From positions 33,909,758 to 33,973,757 of the forward strand of contig CM053266.1 in the NCBI GenBank assembly GCA_028583415.1: a stretch of DNA of 64,000 bases. Reading direction: 5' to 3'. Each line of letters begins with the position of its first letter. Positions within the stretch are counted from its first letter, which is position 1. The stretch comes from Protea cynaroides. Taxonomy: Eukaryota; Streptophyta; Magnoliopsida; Proteales; Proteaceae. Shown here piece by piece: positions 40,378 through 54,600 of the stretch. The notes under the pieces were generated by a model, which saw only the letters and a program-made list of their open reading frames with translations, did not search any database and was not told the DNA's origin. A program made the position numbers and the translations under genes.

Positions 40378-41519
40378 TGTCTCCTCCCATGGGACTGTTC
40401 TTCTCCAGCCACCACAGGGTGATATGTTAAAAAATAGCCTAATTCGCCACCTTGATCATCAGAGGAATCTTTATATATAGCAATCTTCCACACTAAGATA
40501 CATTTATGAAACCATGAGCCATCCATCCTCTGTTCAACTGATCAAGAATTTAAGACCCAATAAAATTGCAACAAAGGGTTAAAAATTAATAAAATTAATC
40601 TAAGCTTTAAAGACATTGAATCTGCATAGCAGCAGTGCAATGCTTTTATAAAAATCCACCATTCAAGCTAGTCACAGTATATAAAATCTTGAGGGACTGC
40701 AATGTCGGTGTCAAGTCAACTATTTTATGTTGAAAATTACATTTTAAACCCTAAACTCTAAATTCAATATTAAAAAAAACAGACCATTTCTGAGTCATTT
40801 TCTTTTCAAATTATTTATTATTATTATTATTATTTTGGTTTGTTTGAAATCATGCTAATTAAAGGATTTTTTTTTTTATTATAGGGGAGGGGGTTGATGG
40901 ATTCATTGTGTCGAGTTCGGTTCTTCCCCTCATATGGGTACTCTTTTCAAGAACTCATCACCGTCCATGAGGATGTGAAAATGAAGATAACACTTGAAGG
41001 CTCTATTTGGTCTTGAAATAAAGTGGGGGGAATGGAAAAGGAAATAAAATTGAAATAAATAATAAAATGAAAAATATTTAAATCATTATCAATAGTGAGT
41101 GATTGAGTAGCTAACTCAAAAACTACCTGAAGTATAGTTATTAAATTTATTTCTTAACTTGACTACTTGGATTTAAAAAAAATGTAAATAAAAAATAATA
41201 CTAACTATGACAACTAAGGAGTATATTTGAATAGTTCATATGTCATTAATTTTTGGTAAAATTTGAAATTAGTTAACTAATCAACATCACAAAAGTGTCT
41301 TTTTATTTACATTATTACCATGGGAAAATATCTATCACTTAAACAGGGGCTTGGGCATCACCAGAGAAAGCTAGAGCTCCTCTTCAGGGCAATGGGAGTG
41401 AGTGTGTACATTGTCTCCTAATGAGGAAGAGGAGCACATGGTAATGGGAGAGGGGAGCAGTGGTTGAGCAAGGGCAGGGGCTGGGCAGGGGTTGAGGGTG
41501 GTGGAGGAGTGGTCAAGTG
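40378..41519. other. Gene-free stretch
   Basis: AT-rich sequence with TTA and poly-T microsatellites. No gene or classifiable repeat was found. Confidence 0.4.
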
Positions 41520-42647
41520 AAAAATCAAAGACCACCTTAGTAGAGTACTCCTCTTCTTGTTTCTCTCTCTCTCCTTCTCATGCTCCTTATTATTATTATT
41601 ATCCCTAACTTTTTCGCTTCCCCTTGCCTTCTCTCCATCCTCATTCGTTTCTCTATCCCTCTTTCGGTTTTTGTCCTCCTTTTCTCTCTCCTACTCCCTT
41701 TCCCGTTTTCTCTTCCCGATCACAATCCCTAGATTCTGCCGTCCAACTCTTTATGGTTCCAAGTAGTTGGGATAATCTTTCTATTTTGATGCGGAATTTT
41801 TAGAATTTTTAATTAATCAATTGATAGAGTCTATTTGATTTAAAACTTGACATGTGAACAGAAAACCTTAAAATATATCAAATAAAAAAATTATAATTTT
41901 TTTCATGTCTAAGAAAATTTCTCCCCCCCCCCCCACCCTCCATGGTCGAGAGTCTCCAGACTCCCCCACCTACCATTAAATAAAAATAAATAAATAAATA
42001 AAATTTAGCTGATATTTCGGATCTGAAAATTGGAATGGGTTTTGACTTTTGGGGCAACTGGGTTATGGAGCGGGTCCTTGATCCAAGGGCTGGAGACCCT
42101 AAGATGGCGAGAACCAAGGAGGAAACTCTTTGTCTAAGCGGAGCGGGTCCCTGGGCCAGATACTGGATCCCGAGATCCGTGGACTTGACGCTTTGTCGTC
42201 CAAACGACAGGAGGACTCGTCGCGCCACGCTCACTCGGTCACTCTCTCTCTCTCTCTTCTTTCTCTCTCTTTCTCACTCACAAGCTTTTCCAACTTCTAA
42301 CTGCTTTTCAAGAACCTGAAGCTGATACTCTCTTACCTGCTCGGTTCTCATGAACCCAAATCAGATGACTTCCTCAACCTTTTCGACTCCGACATCGTAG
42401 CAGAAACGACTTATTTTCTAGTCCTCCAGAAGATCTGCTCCTTCCTTCTCAGGTAAGAGAAAACACAAGTGAAGAGAAAGAAAGAAGATTAGATTCCAGT
42501 TTCTTATTTGATTTGATTCAATTTTTTCGCAAATTGTGAAATCCATTGCATCATATTACTTATTTCATCATCCTTCAATCTGAAGAAAACAAAACACAAA
42601 AGAGCAAGGCATAGAAATCTTGTTTAGAACAGCAGAAGAATCGAAAC
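41520..42647 (+). promoter_or_regulatory. UXS upstream region and probable 5' UTR
   Basis: Pyrimidine-rich stretches (about 41560-41720 and a TC microsatellite at 42240-42285) and an AAATAAAT microsatellite near 41980-42003 precede the UXS start. CAG|GTAAGA at 42450-42456 is a textbook donor and may open a 5' UTR intron, perhaps ending at AACAG near 42632, but the acceptor is weak. The transcription start cannot be fixed from sequence. Confidence 0.35.
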
Positions 42648-45600
42648 ATGAAACAGCTCCATAAACAATCAAGCGTGAACCACAAACGAGATGAAGAGAT
42701 CCCAACAACATCCCACTCAATTCCTTATTCTCCCAAAGCCCTAAAACATTCCAGGTCTCTACCTAGATCTCTCAATTACATCGTCAAAGAACAGCGTCTC
42801 ATCTTTATTATCGTTGGCATCCTGATTGCCTCCACCTTCTTCATCCTCCATCCCACCTTAATGGGGTTTGGACCCTCTGACACCACCCATACTGCCATCC
42901 GCAGAGAGTTTCCTACCGAAGTTACCAATCACGAGCAGGTTACAAACCCGTTTCGGGATACCTTGGATTATGGGTCTGGTAAGGTTGGGAGAGTTCCAGC
43001 GGGGATCGAGAGACGGCGCTTGCGGATTGTCGTCACGGGTGGTGCAGGGTTCGTTGGTAGTCATCTTGTTGACAAGCTGTTAGATAGAGGGGATAGCGTG
43101 ATTGTGGTTGACAATTTCTTTACCGGAAGGAAGGAGAATGTGATGCACCATTTTGGGAATCCAAGGTTTGAGCTCATTCGACATGATGTGGTTGAGCCGA
43201 TACTTTTGGAGGTGGATCAGATTTATCACTTGGCTTGTCCGGCTTCACCTGTTCACTACAAATTCAATCCTATCAAGACAATAATATCCTTTTCTGTGGT
43301 TTTCCTGGCTTTCTAAAATCGCAATTATTTTATTCTTTTTGTTTCTCTAGCCTAAACATAACAAGTTTGGTTTTTTGGTTCTGCTGTTATTTGTTGTCTG
43401 GAACTATGTTTGCTCCTTGACTATAATTACAAGACTAATGTGATGGGAACCCTGAACATGTTGGGGTTGGCGAAAAGAATTGGGGCACGGTTTCTGCTCA
43501 CCAGCACAAGCGAAGTTTATGGGGACCCACTAGAGCACCCACAAAAGGAATCGTATTGGGGGAATGTGAACCCAATCGGTGAGCAACCATTTACAACTTC
43601 CATTTGTTTCCTTCTGGTCCATCCTTTTTGCCACTTAGCTATGTATATGTGTAGGTCTTCTACTCCTATGCTTTTATATGATTTTTATTTTTATCTCTTT
43701 GGTCTTCTATAGGGGTCCGGAGTTGTTATGATGAAGGAAAACGGACGGCTGAAACTTTAGCAATGGATTATCATCGAGGTGCAGGTGTTGAGGTAATTGA
43801 TTCTGATATTGCTTGTACTTGTGCTCTTATATAATTGTGCTTGCTATTAAGAGAATGAGTTTCAAAGGTGGGCATCATATTGCTGTGCCTTAATCATTAT
43901 CCAGTACTCCTACTTCAAATGTGTATCATTCTACATTGCTCTGTGTGTGTGTGTGTACGTAAAAGGTTCTACTTTGGTCTTGTTTCAGGTTCCTTTCTCT
44001 CCCTCTCTTGTTGGTTGATGTACAGTGCTCACATTACCTTGGAGGTGGAACACAGTTTTGAGTCTTTAGTTTAGTGGGTTTAGTTTGAATAGGCTTACAG
44101 TTCCGTCAGATCTTCTAAGATCCCTTGGTTTAAGATATTGTGACAACGTGCAACTTGTTATACCTATCTTTGCAGATTCCAAATGTTCCTTTATAAATAT
44201 TCTGATTCTAGATTAGTTCCTTAGATTCTACTTCCCTTTTCTCTTATTGATTGAAGCCTTGAGAACGTATCCAGTTCAACGTATATGTTTGGCGTGGTTT
44301 TAGGAATCAGAATTGGATCAGGTGAATTGGCCGATCCTGGTCCTGATCTTGATTCTAGATGATTCCTGCAAATTTCTTTTGAATCACTTGTTATTCAATT
44401 TCGATTGTCGTATTTGGCCATTGTTTCCTTCTTTTAGTTAGTAAAATAGCAGAAAATTAATGAAACTTACTTTGGCACAACGGAAAGGTTGTTCCATTGT
44501 GATTTGGTGGTCATGGGTTCGAATCTGAAAACAGCCTCTCCGCAAAGTAGAGGTAAGGCTGCATAGATAATCTCTCCCAGACCTCGTAGTGGCTGGAGCC
44601 TCGTGTACTAGGTATGCCATTTTCTTTGAACTCTTGTAGCAATATCCCCAAGTTTATTGAATCAAAACTCCAAAACATAGCAGATTTTGGGAACATCTTT
44701 GCTTCTACTTTCTGATTACAATTTATAGTGTTTTGGGCGATTCTGGTGATTCCTATTTAATCAGGTCGGAATCAATGGAAGCTGATCCCGTGTTGGATTC
44801 TGGGTTCTTAAATTATGATCGGGTGGTCATGGGTTCAAATCTGAAAACAACCTCTCTGTGAAGCAGGGGTAAGGCTGCGGGTACATAATCCCTCCCCACT
44901 GGCAGGAGATTCATGCACTGGGTACACCATTTCTAACTCTTGTGGCAATATCCCCAAGTTTATTGAATCAATAGTCCAAAACATTGTAGATTTTGGGAAA
45001 ATCTTTCCTTCCACTTCATGGTTACAATTTATAGTGTTTTGGGCAATTTCAATTGATTCCGACTGAATCAGATCAGACTTGATGGAGGCCAATGCCATGT
45101 TGGATTCCACGTTCTTAAACCTTGATAGTTGGCCAAGTCTAATACTTTGGCTTGGTAATATTTCTACATGCTTCAAGAAAAAGGGAGACAGGGGGATTGC
45201 AAGGGTGTCCCAGTACATGAGGCTCCCGCTATTGCAGGGTCTAAAAAGGGGCAAAGTGTACGCAGCCTTACCTCCGCAACGCGGAGAGGCTGTTTCCGTG
45301 TTTTGAATCTGTGACCACTAGTTTGCTAATGCCAATATTTAGCTTTCAACAGCCATCTCATTGCCAAAAAATAATTTATTGACTTGAGAGTGAGAAGCAA
45401 CATAGAAAGCGTGACTCAACACAATGGTAAGGTTCTTCCATTGTGACTTGGTGGTCATTAGTTGGAATCTGAAAACAACCTCTCCATGAAGCGGGGTATG
45501 ACTGCGTATATAAGCCCCTCCCTAGACCCTGTAGTAGTAGGAGCCTCGTGCACTGGGTACGACCTTTTAAAATGAGCATACCAGGGTGGTAATGATTGGC

Positions 45601-48600
45601 ATTGAGTGGGCATTTAAAGTTGTGAGGGCAGGCTTTACATCATATTCTCCATCATATGAGATTTGGGTTAGATGGAATTTGTGGTCAACCTTCGTCTTTT
45701 CAGCCTCCTTCCCTTTTTGGTTGATGGGGCATTTAAGGACTCAAGGGGACTTTGACGGAGGGATCCCAACAGGTCATTTAATTTCTATTTATCATCATTG
45801 CTGAATCATTGAGTTGACTTGTACCACCAACAGCATGGGGATGTTTATTGAAATCTCTTAATTTGAAGTTGGGGCACCATGAGCCTCTTTTTCCAATTTA
45901 TGCGTTGGTGTTTAACACCAGTTTTATTTGTTAAGTTTAGACTCATTAGTTGTTTAGGTTTTCTAGGTTTAGAGGATCTCGGGGTTGTAAAGTTATTGAA
46001 AATATTGTTTTATCTATTTAAGTACATGGTTAATTATAAATGTCCTTCGGATCTGTCAGCCATCTAAGTGGTCAATGTCTCTTAGTCTTCTAAAAGAGTT
46101 AGGAGGATTTGGGCTGCAATCAAGATCAAATTTGTTTATTAAAATGCTTCTCCAATTGCTCAAGACAACTCTTTTGGACAGAGGAACAAAACAAGATCAT
46201 TTCGTTCCATAGAGTCATCTATGTTCAATATTTTTGTGATTAATAAATTCAATAAAAGAGGAGCCCATTTAGTATTTTTTTTGGGTAAATTGCTTGTACC
46301 TCCCCTAGACGTTACCATAATTCCAAGTCCTACCTTAAAGTTTTAGACAGTTACAACCGCTTCCCTTTATTTGAAAAAGTTGTTACAGGCAGCTCCAGTT
46401 CGTTTGCTTATTTTTGTTAGATGATGACGTCACCTAGGCCTTAATGTTTTAATGACGAAGGTACCCTTATTCGAGGAGTGAAGTGACATTTTTACCCTTC
46501 CACATCCCAATGCTTGAACTGCATCATCAGCAACAAAAGAGGGTCTTTTTATAAGATAAACCATGAAAACCATCTTGTGAAGCTTCAAGCCATCGAAGCA
46601 CAAGCTCAAAATCAGGAAATTGGTCTCTCCAATCCTTAACAGAGGAAAATTGGTGGTAATCTTTCCTGTTGAAGAAAACCCAGAAATTAATTAAGATGAA
46701 ACCTTGCAGAGAGCTATAGATTTCCATTGCTTTAAGCACAACTCAAGAAATTCCTTTCTGATGAGAGGAATGATTGACTTGTCTAGAATGACAGAGGTTA
46801 TGCTTTATTTATAGAGAAAATGAGTTACATAATAAGTGTAGTAGTTGCACATAGTAAATGCAGTAGGTGAGGGCAGCAGCCGTTTTTGTCAAGGAAGGCT
46901 GCTGCACATGGGCAATAGCCCCACAAGTCAATGACTCACATGGGCAATAGCCCCACAAGTCAAGGACTCACATGGGCAGTAGTCCCATAAGTCAAGGAAA
47001 GTTGATGCCCTGAAGTCAATGACCCTAAAGTTAAGGAAGGGCCCCTTGCCTTCTAGATGTTACAACACTCCCCCTCAAGTTAGTGCATAAATATCACTCA
47101 TGCCCAACTTGCAAACTATTGGATGGAATAATTTACTACTTAACCTTTTGGTAAAAACATCAGCTAATTGGTCTCAAGTTTTGACAAAATGAACACAAAT
47201 TAGTCCTTACTCCAGCTTTTCCTTAATAAAATGTTGATTGATTTCCACATGCTTGGTGTGATTGTATTGGATAGGATTATGAGCAATACTGATCGCTGAC
47301 TTGTTATCACAATAGAGCATCATAGTTAGCGGAACAGGAATAGCTAAGTCACTCATCAATCGTTGGAGCCACATTAACTCACAGATGTTCTGAGACATAG
47401 CTCGGAACTTGGCCTCAGCGCTAGACTGGGCAACAACAGCTTGTAGACCAGGTACGTCGCAACAACAACTTGTAGAATAGGAAAATCGATATCGCAGGGA
47501 AATATTTGAGATTGCAAAATCCTGCTATTGCAAATTGCAGATAAGGTACGTTGTAGAGAACTGATTTCAATTCTTTGAAGTAGCAGATGTTGCTGCGAGC
47601 TTGGATCCTTAATAGGAGAAGTGGTGGCAAAAGGGTTTAAAACAACATAATTTATCAATCCCCTTTTTGCTACAGGATCTCTATACAGTCTAAGCCCAAA
47701 TTTAACCTTTAACACAAACAAGAGTAATTGAGATTGAATAAATAATTCCACAACTTCAGATCTGTCTGTAAGAATGCTTCAAAATTTGGGACCCTTGATC
47801 CTTAGCATATGAGGAGTAATATCCTAGAAGATGAGCTTAATCCAACGGTGGGATCGAAACCAATCTTACTTGTAGGTCTTAGACAGATATTTTAACAAAA
47901 TCAAAATTATAAAATTATGAAAAAATTCACTTATCTTGAGATTCAGCCGTTGGAAGGTCTTCAAACTTGGAAGGGAAGTACTCTAGGATGTGCTTGATAA
48001 CATACCCAAATTTGAAGGTGATCCAACCACGGATGAAGAAATTATGAATTTTCAAAAAACCATTATTATCTGAAAACGGGAATGAACAAAATAGGAGTTT
48101 CGGTTGAGTCTCACACTCAACTAGAATTTAATATTAAACTCTGGCGAACTCTCTCTACTGCCGCCAACCCTTCTTCCTTTTATATATAGTTTGAAAAATT
48201 ACATCAATTTGGAAAGACAATTAATTGAAAAATAGGAAACTAAAACTCCCTTTATAAAGTAGGAAGTTTCTAACAAAATAATAGGAAAATTCCTAAAACT
48301 AGAAAATAGGAAAGTTTCCAAAACTTCTAGGAAACTAAATTTAAGGAAAATCTTAGTCTCCAAGTAATTGAGACTTCCTAAACTAACTAACCTACACTTT
48401 AGGAAACTAAATAGCATCACTAACCAATTAGGAAACTAAATAAATTCCTAACAAAAAAATATAGCGCTGGCGGTATACTCTATAATTGGCAGTAAAAAGA
48501 GATCTCGGCTCTTGCTTCCAATGAATCAAGTATCGTGTACCGGTACCGTATCGGTCAGCTGAAATTAAGAGACGTATCGTATCGTATCGTGGATACGGTG

Positions 48601-51600
48601 GATACGCATGGATACGGGGCAATATATGTACAAAAATGATTAAGAAACATACAAAACACAATTTTAAAGCATAAAAACACTATAATTGGCAACATTGAGA
48701 AAGAAAATGTTTCTTACATCATAAATACACACGATTATAGGACGGGATACACACAAAAATGATTAAGGATCATACAGAACACATTTTTAAAGCATAAAAA
48801 CATAATAAATCTATAATTAATTACATTAAGAAGTGGACATGGGTTAATATAAAATGTCAAACATGTTTACTAGTTGAACTACTTGAGAATAAAAACTCAA
48901 TAAAACCAACTGCAGAAAAATGAGATAGATGGAATAAGACTCTTATGAGAAAATGAAAAATACAGTCTTCCACTTTCATTTCTACATAAACAGTTTTATC
49001 ACAAGCCTTACATTTCTGCAAAGTTCCACTGAATGAATTACAAGAGTTCTTGCTCTATCTTTCATATCCTCAAACACTATATTTCAAGATGGTCTCCTTA
49101 TGAACCCTATCTTTTTCATTGACCAACAGTTTTGACACCCTCATCCACATAGAAAAAAAGTGTACAATCTACAATAAATAGAGAACTTTCAGAACACAAA
49201 AATAGAAATCAAGCCCAAAAATAGAGAAACAGACATGAGTTGAAACAAAGATCTTTGAAAAAAAAAAAAAAAAACAGACAAAAACAAGTTCCTAGTCATA
49301 TTCTGTTTAAGAGAAACAGAAAAAAAAAATCAGAAAAGGAAATAATAAGGATGGAAGAAAAGGAAATAAAAAAAAATTAATATTATCTAAATTATATTTC
49401 TATTTTTTAAACCAGAAAATAAAAAAATAAAAAATAAAATTAACTAAGAAGCAAAGATGGTAGATCAGTGGTCTACACATCTTATATAAATAGTAGAAGA
49501 GGAAAGGATTAATTTTTGGATTTTTTTTTTTTTGAAATTTTTTGTGTTCTTCAAAAATTTCTCAAATCAAACCTCAAATCAGTGTTTAAATCTATGTATA
49601 TAGCATGCATTCATCAAATAGGATCATTGTTCATTGATTCATGAGAAGAAACAACACAAAAATCAATTTATTTTGAAAAAAAAATAAAGTTGAAACTTAT
49701 ACCTTTGTTGTTTTCCGCTCTTGGAGCTTGAAGAGTTGATTTCATGCTTTAATCTTCATAAAAACCAAGTTTGATGCTACCTTCCCAGTCGTTTTAGAGC
49801 TAAGAATCAAAGCCCTAAGGTTTTTTGGAAGAAAATCAAATTGCAGAAGAGTATTCAAGCTGAAATGGTTGTCGGCTTTTGGAAAAAGATGTTATTCTGA
49901 GTAGAATTGATACTGCTCGATACTAAGAGGGTGTATCGACCAGTATCGAACCGTATACTAGTCGATACATGTTGGTTTTTATTTTTTTTATTTTTTTTAA
50001 AATTATATTTAAAGTGTATCGAGGCGTATCGAGGCGTATCGGCTCGATACGCTTGATACTGTATTTTTTTTTAAACTATATTTAAAGTGTATCGATGCGT
50101 ATTGAGGCGTATCGAGGGTATCGATGTGTATTGAGGTGTATCGGCTCGATACGCCTCGATACGCACGATACTGTGTTTTTTTTTCAAATGGAGAGACGAA
50201 TTGAGGTGTATCGTATCAACTAGTGTCAATATCGATACGTATCGGCCAATAGGTGCGTATCGTGTCGATACTTGATTCCTTGCTTGCTTCTGGGCTGGAG
50301 TAGGTCTGGTTGGTTTCTCTTAATTGGGCCAGGACCAACTCTTGATCTGCATCAAGAAGATTCGACCTTGAAGGAGTAACTTGATCTTCCTACAGAGAGA
50401 CAATCGCACAGCAACTGTCAATCTTCAACAAAAGCAAGTCATGCTTGAATCGAGCTAAGGTGGAGGGCAGCAACTAAATCCATAAGATCACCTCATTATG
50501 GAAACAGGAAGCCCATTGGTATGAGAGTTTTGAAGTCTTTTGTGCACATTGTGTAGAAGTCATGTCTGCAGGTATACTTGATGAGCTTGACAATTGTTAT
50601 CTTCTTCAGGGTTGGGAGAGGTGGCTGAGTTAACTTTCTGGGAGTTTATATGTTTAAGGATGTGTGGCATGTGCCCAATGTTATACGGTTATTGCAGCGT
50701 TATGTCATTGCCACAAGGAGTTGGTCTGCGCAAGTCATTGGTTCTATGATGAGGAGACATGCCAACATTAGCAGTGTTGATAAGCCTACAATCAAAACTA
50801 TGCATATCAGCCCCCTTGAAGAAGATCTGTGAATGCATATCATAGACCATAGGAGCTGCTTTACAGTCAAATCCTTTCTCTTGACACTGATTGGTGATGC
50901 CAGAGCTGGGCATTCATCCAGGGCCCATATCTTGAAAAAACAGCTATCAGGGATGAAAGTAATGGTCGACCATGTTTGTTGGACACCTCAAAATAGGAGC
51001 TATTGTCGGTGTTTCACATTTAAGTGCGAAATGTTGTAAAGTTGTGTCCTTCCTCCATCTGTGTGAAAATGATGTCTACTTTTTTTATTTGGTGGATGTT
51101 TCTGTCTAGCAATCTTCTGTTACATTGCAGCTTTGAATGAAGATTTGATCTTCTGAATTTGTAAAGATCTTTGTCCATCAATTGATGATAGCTGTATGCT
51201 TGGGCTGTTAAACACTTCAGCAAGATTTCTGATAACCAACTAGTACAGCATGCATGAGTTTGTTGCCTGATATTAAAAGTGCCATCTTGCTTTGGTCATA
51301 TATCCTAAAAGCTTTTGAAGGAATCAGAAAGAATGAGGGGAATCTGATCACCTTGATGATTCCAAAACCATTCTTTTATGACATGATTATATCTCTATAT
51401 CATCATAATCTATGGATGACTACAGTATGAAGACACAAACTCATGAACCTCAAATTACTTGGGGTTGGCTACATGAATCCTGTCCTGGCATTTCACGAGG
51501 TTGGCCTAAAACTTTTTGAGTCATGGCTGCTGGCTTTATGCAGCCACCGTCATCCTTTTTCTGTGCTTGGGACTGGCTTTGAAAAAGCATCTGCAGGTTT

Positions 51601-54600
51601 TCAGCCCATAGAAGAATCTATTCTTGTTTTCTGAATCAGGTTTACCCCACCCCCCCAAAAAAAAAAAAAAAGAAAAGAAAAGAAAAAGAAAAGTTTTAAT
51701 AGCTTCCATGAAAAACTTCTGTATTTGTTGTAAAATCGTTAATCACAGGAAAGGGGTCCTACTTTGTTACTTCTGTCTCTCAACCTCCTAATAATATAGC
51801 TTACCCCTTAAATCGATTTGGATAACCCCTTCCCTTCCCAAATATAACACACTGGCATGGGATATAACTCATGGTAAGGTGAATACATCTGATAGAATGT
51901 GGAAGAGATGATGCAGAAACCTCATTTCTCCCAGGTTTTTTTTTTTGCTTGCTGAGATTCATCTCCTATCCTGTGTTATTTCTCTTGGGCAGTTAGGCAC
52001 ATGGACAAGGTATGTCCCTAATAAAAACTAATCTCGAACCAAGAAATTCCAGTGGGAGATTAGCTTAAACGTGATTTAGAACAGAGAATTTAATATGGAA
52101 CTAACAGAGCAATATATGAGACTAGATCTAGTAGAAAATAGAAGAATTGAAGAAACGGGGTATGAATCAACAAAACCTGTGAATTCACTAAGGAATCCAC
52201 CTTAGCCTTGACTTTCAATCCACCAAGCACATTACTGAATCCAAAGCAGAAAAATTCAGGAACTAAACTGAGATGTGGAAGTCTATGGCCTTTATATTTA
52301 TTTATAGCTGTTAAACTATACTACAGTCCACACGATGACACCTACTCACAGTCCTCATCGTGTGGGACTCTTTGACCTGCGTAGTTGGTGTAGGACTCTT
52401 TGACTATAGTTGCTGAGTTGGAATAGAACTTCATTGTCCTGTCTTGTCTACAATTCTAATTAGTTTATTAATTTGCTTTATTAGTTTCCTTTACCAATTA
52501 GGCTTGTTAATTTCTTTTTCCTATTTGGAGTTTATTTTATCTTTAGTTTGTGACTAGGACTCTGACTTGTAGATCCTATCTAATAGTTGTGTTCTATTTT
52601 CTATAAATACAAGCTACAAGGAGAGGAACACATATACACTCTCTTTCCTTGACACATATATACTTCCTTTTTCCTTTACACATTGATTCTCTCCATCTTC
52701 TCTTATTTTTCTATTTTGTTACAATAGCCTTTGATAATCAAAGTTGGATGACATAAGGTCTGCATTACAGATAAGATTATGTAAAAGAAATAATAAAAAA
52801 TAACAGTTAGATGGGGATAAGATAACCCATTGCCAAAGCACAATTCACTAAACAACTGTCTCTAGATATTGAGATAAGAAGGAGATAGACATAACTTGGA
52901 TTGCTAACATCAGGCCTAGTCCAGCTAAAGATAAGATAAAATAATAAATAAGAAGTAAAATATTAAACTGATAAATCCCATATTCGTACCTCTTACTCAT
53001 ATTTTAGGCCCCTTAAAGTGGCCTTGTAGAGAAAAAAAAAAAAACTCGTGGAATTTATTCTCCCAAAAAAAAAAAAAAAAAAAAAAAAACTCATGGAACT
53101 ATGGCCTAACACATATATAACCCAACAAAAGGTGTACTTCCACTAAATAGGCCTATTTTTGTGATGTATCTACATCAGTCCCCCCAGGTAAGAAGGGTAA
53201 GCTTATGTGTAGATTTGTCTTTTGGTGACTATTTGGAAGATATTGAGGGAAAGGAATCACAGTATATTTAGAGGCTTGCAAAGGTCTGTGCTGGAGATTT
53301 TCTGGTCATGTGAGAACAGCAAGATGGGCTTCTACCCTAGAGACATTTTGGGTTTTATCTGTGGTTACTACTTGAGACATTAGGATGTAGTGCTTCTTCT
53401 GCTTCGATGTAGGATCAGATTCAATACATATGAGATCCTCCTTTGCCAAGTGTTATTAAGGTAAATATGGACGGAAGTTTTATTTGAGGGCGAGTTTTGA
53501 TGTGATGGTAAGGTTGTAATATTGCAATCTGGTGGTCAAGGTTCAACACGGAATCAGCCTCTCCGCGTTGTGGGGGTAAAGCTGAGGACATTTTTCCCCT
53601 CTCCAGACCCTGCAGTAGCGGGAGCCTCACGCACTGGGACGCCCTTTTATGGACTGAAGCTCTATTTGCAATCCAAGGCCTGGCCGTATGGGAGGTGTTT
53701 GTAGAGAGCATGATGATGAGATGCTGTTGGTATTCTGCGGCCCTATTAGCAATGCCAACTCAATTATTGCAAAGCTAAAAATTAAATCGCTTAAGATTTC
53801 TTTGTTGTATAAATCAACTAGTCGCCTACGGTGTATGTGGATGGGGCTTCCAATTGGTGATTTGTTTGCTTTTTCTGTTTGGGATGATTGGTCCTTGGAT
53901 GTCTTTATCTCATTAGGAAAGCAAGAGAACTAGACTCCTAAGTGGAATTTTCTTCTCTTGAAGGAAGAGGTAGGTGAACTCATTGGTGGATGAGTTTCCC
54001 TGGAGAGGGGTTGGGGTGGGGTGATGCAGTATTATTCAGCCCATGCCAATATCAAGTTACAAGATCTCGCAAGATCTCACACAATCTCGCTAGTTCTCAC
54101 AAGATCATACACAATCTCATAAGATCTCATAAGATCTTACACAATCTCTCAAGATCTCGTAAGATCAAATCAGATCTCACTAGATCAAATCGGATCTTGC
54201 AAGATCAAATAAAGCATTTGATTGGAAAGATCAATCTTAGAATGATGTGATGTTGCTGAAGCAATCAAGGAAAGATATGATGATGCTTAGTTATTATCAT
54301 AGGATGTTATCTCCAATATATTAGTTGATGTAGTATTATTCAGCCCATGCCAATGGAAATCAAGATCACATCAAGATCAAGTCACAAGATCCCACAAGAT
54401 CGTACACAATCTCTCAAGAACTCGTAAGATCTCACACAGTCTCACAAGATCTTGTAAGATTAAATCAGATCTCACAAGATCAAATTAAATCTTGCAAGAT
54501 CAAATAAAGCATTTGATTGGAAAGATCAATCTTAGAAGGATGTGATGTTGCTGAAGCAATCAAGGAAAGATATGATACTACTTAGTTATTATAGTAGGAT

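Noticed and set aside
41557..41766. Ser/Leu/Phe-rich 69-residue secreted peptide
   Set aside because: It is the translation of a pyrimidine-rich tract.
42035..42319. 94-codon frame upstream of UXS
   Set aside because: It overlaps the probable 5' UTR and a TC microsatellite, with no recognisable domain.
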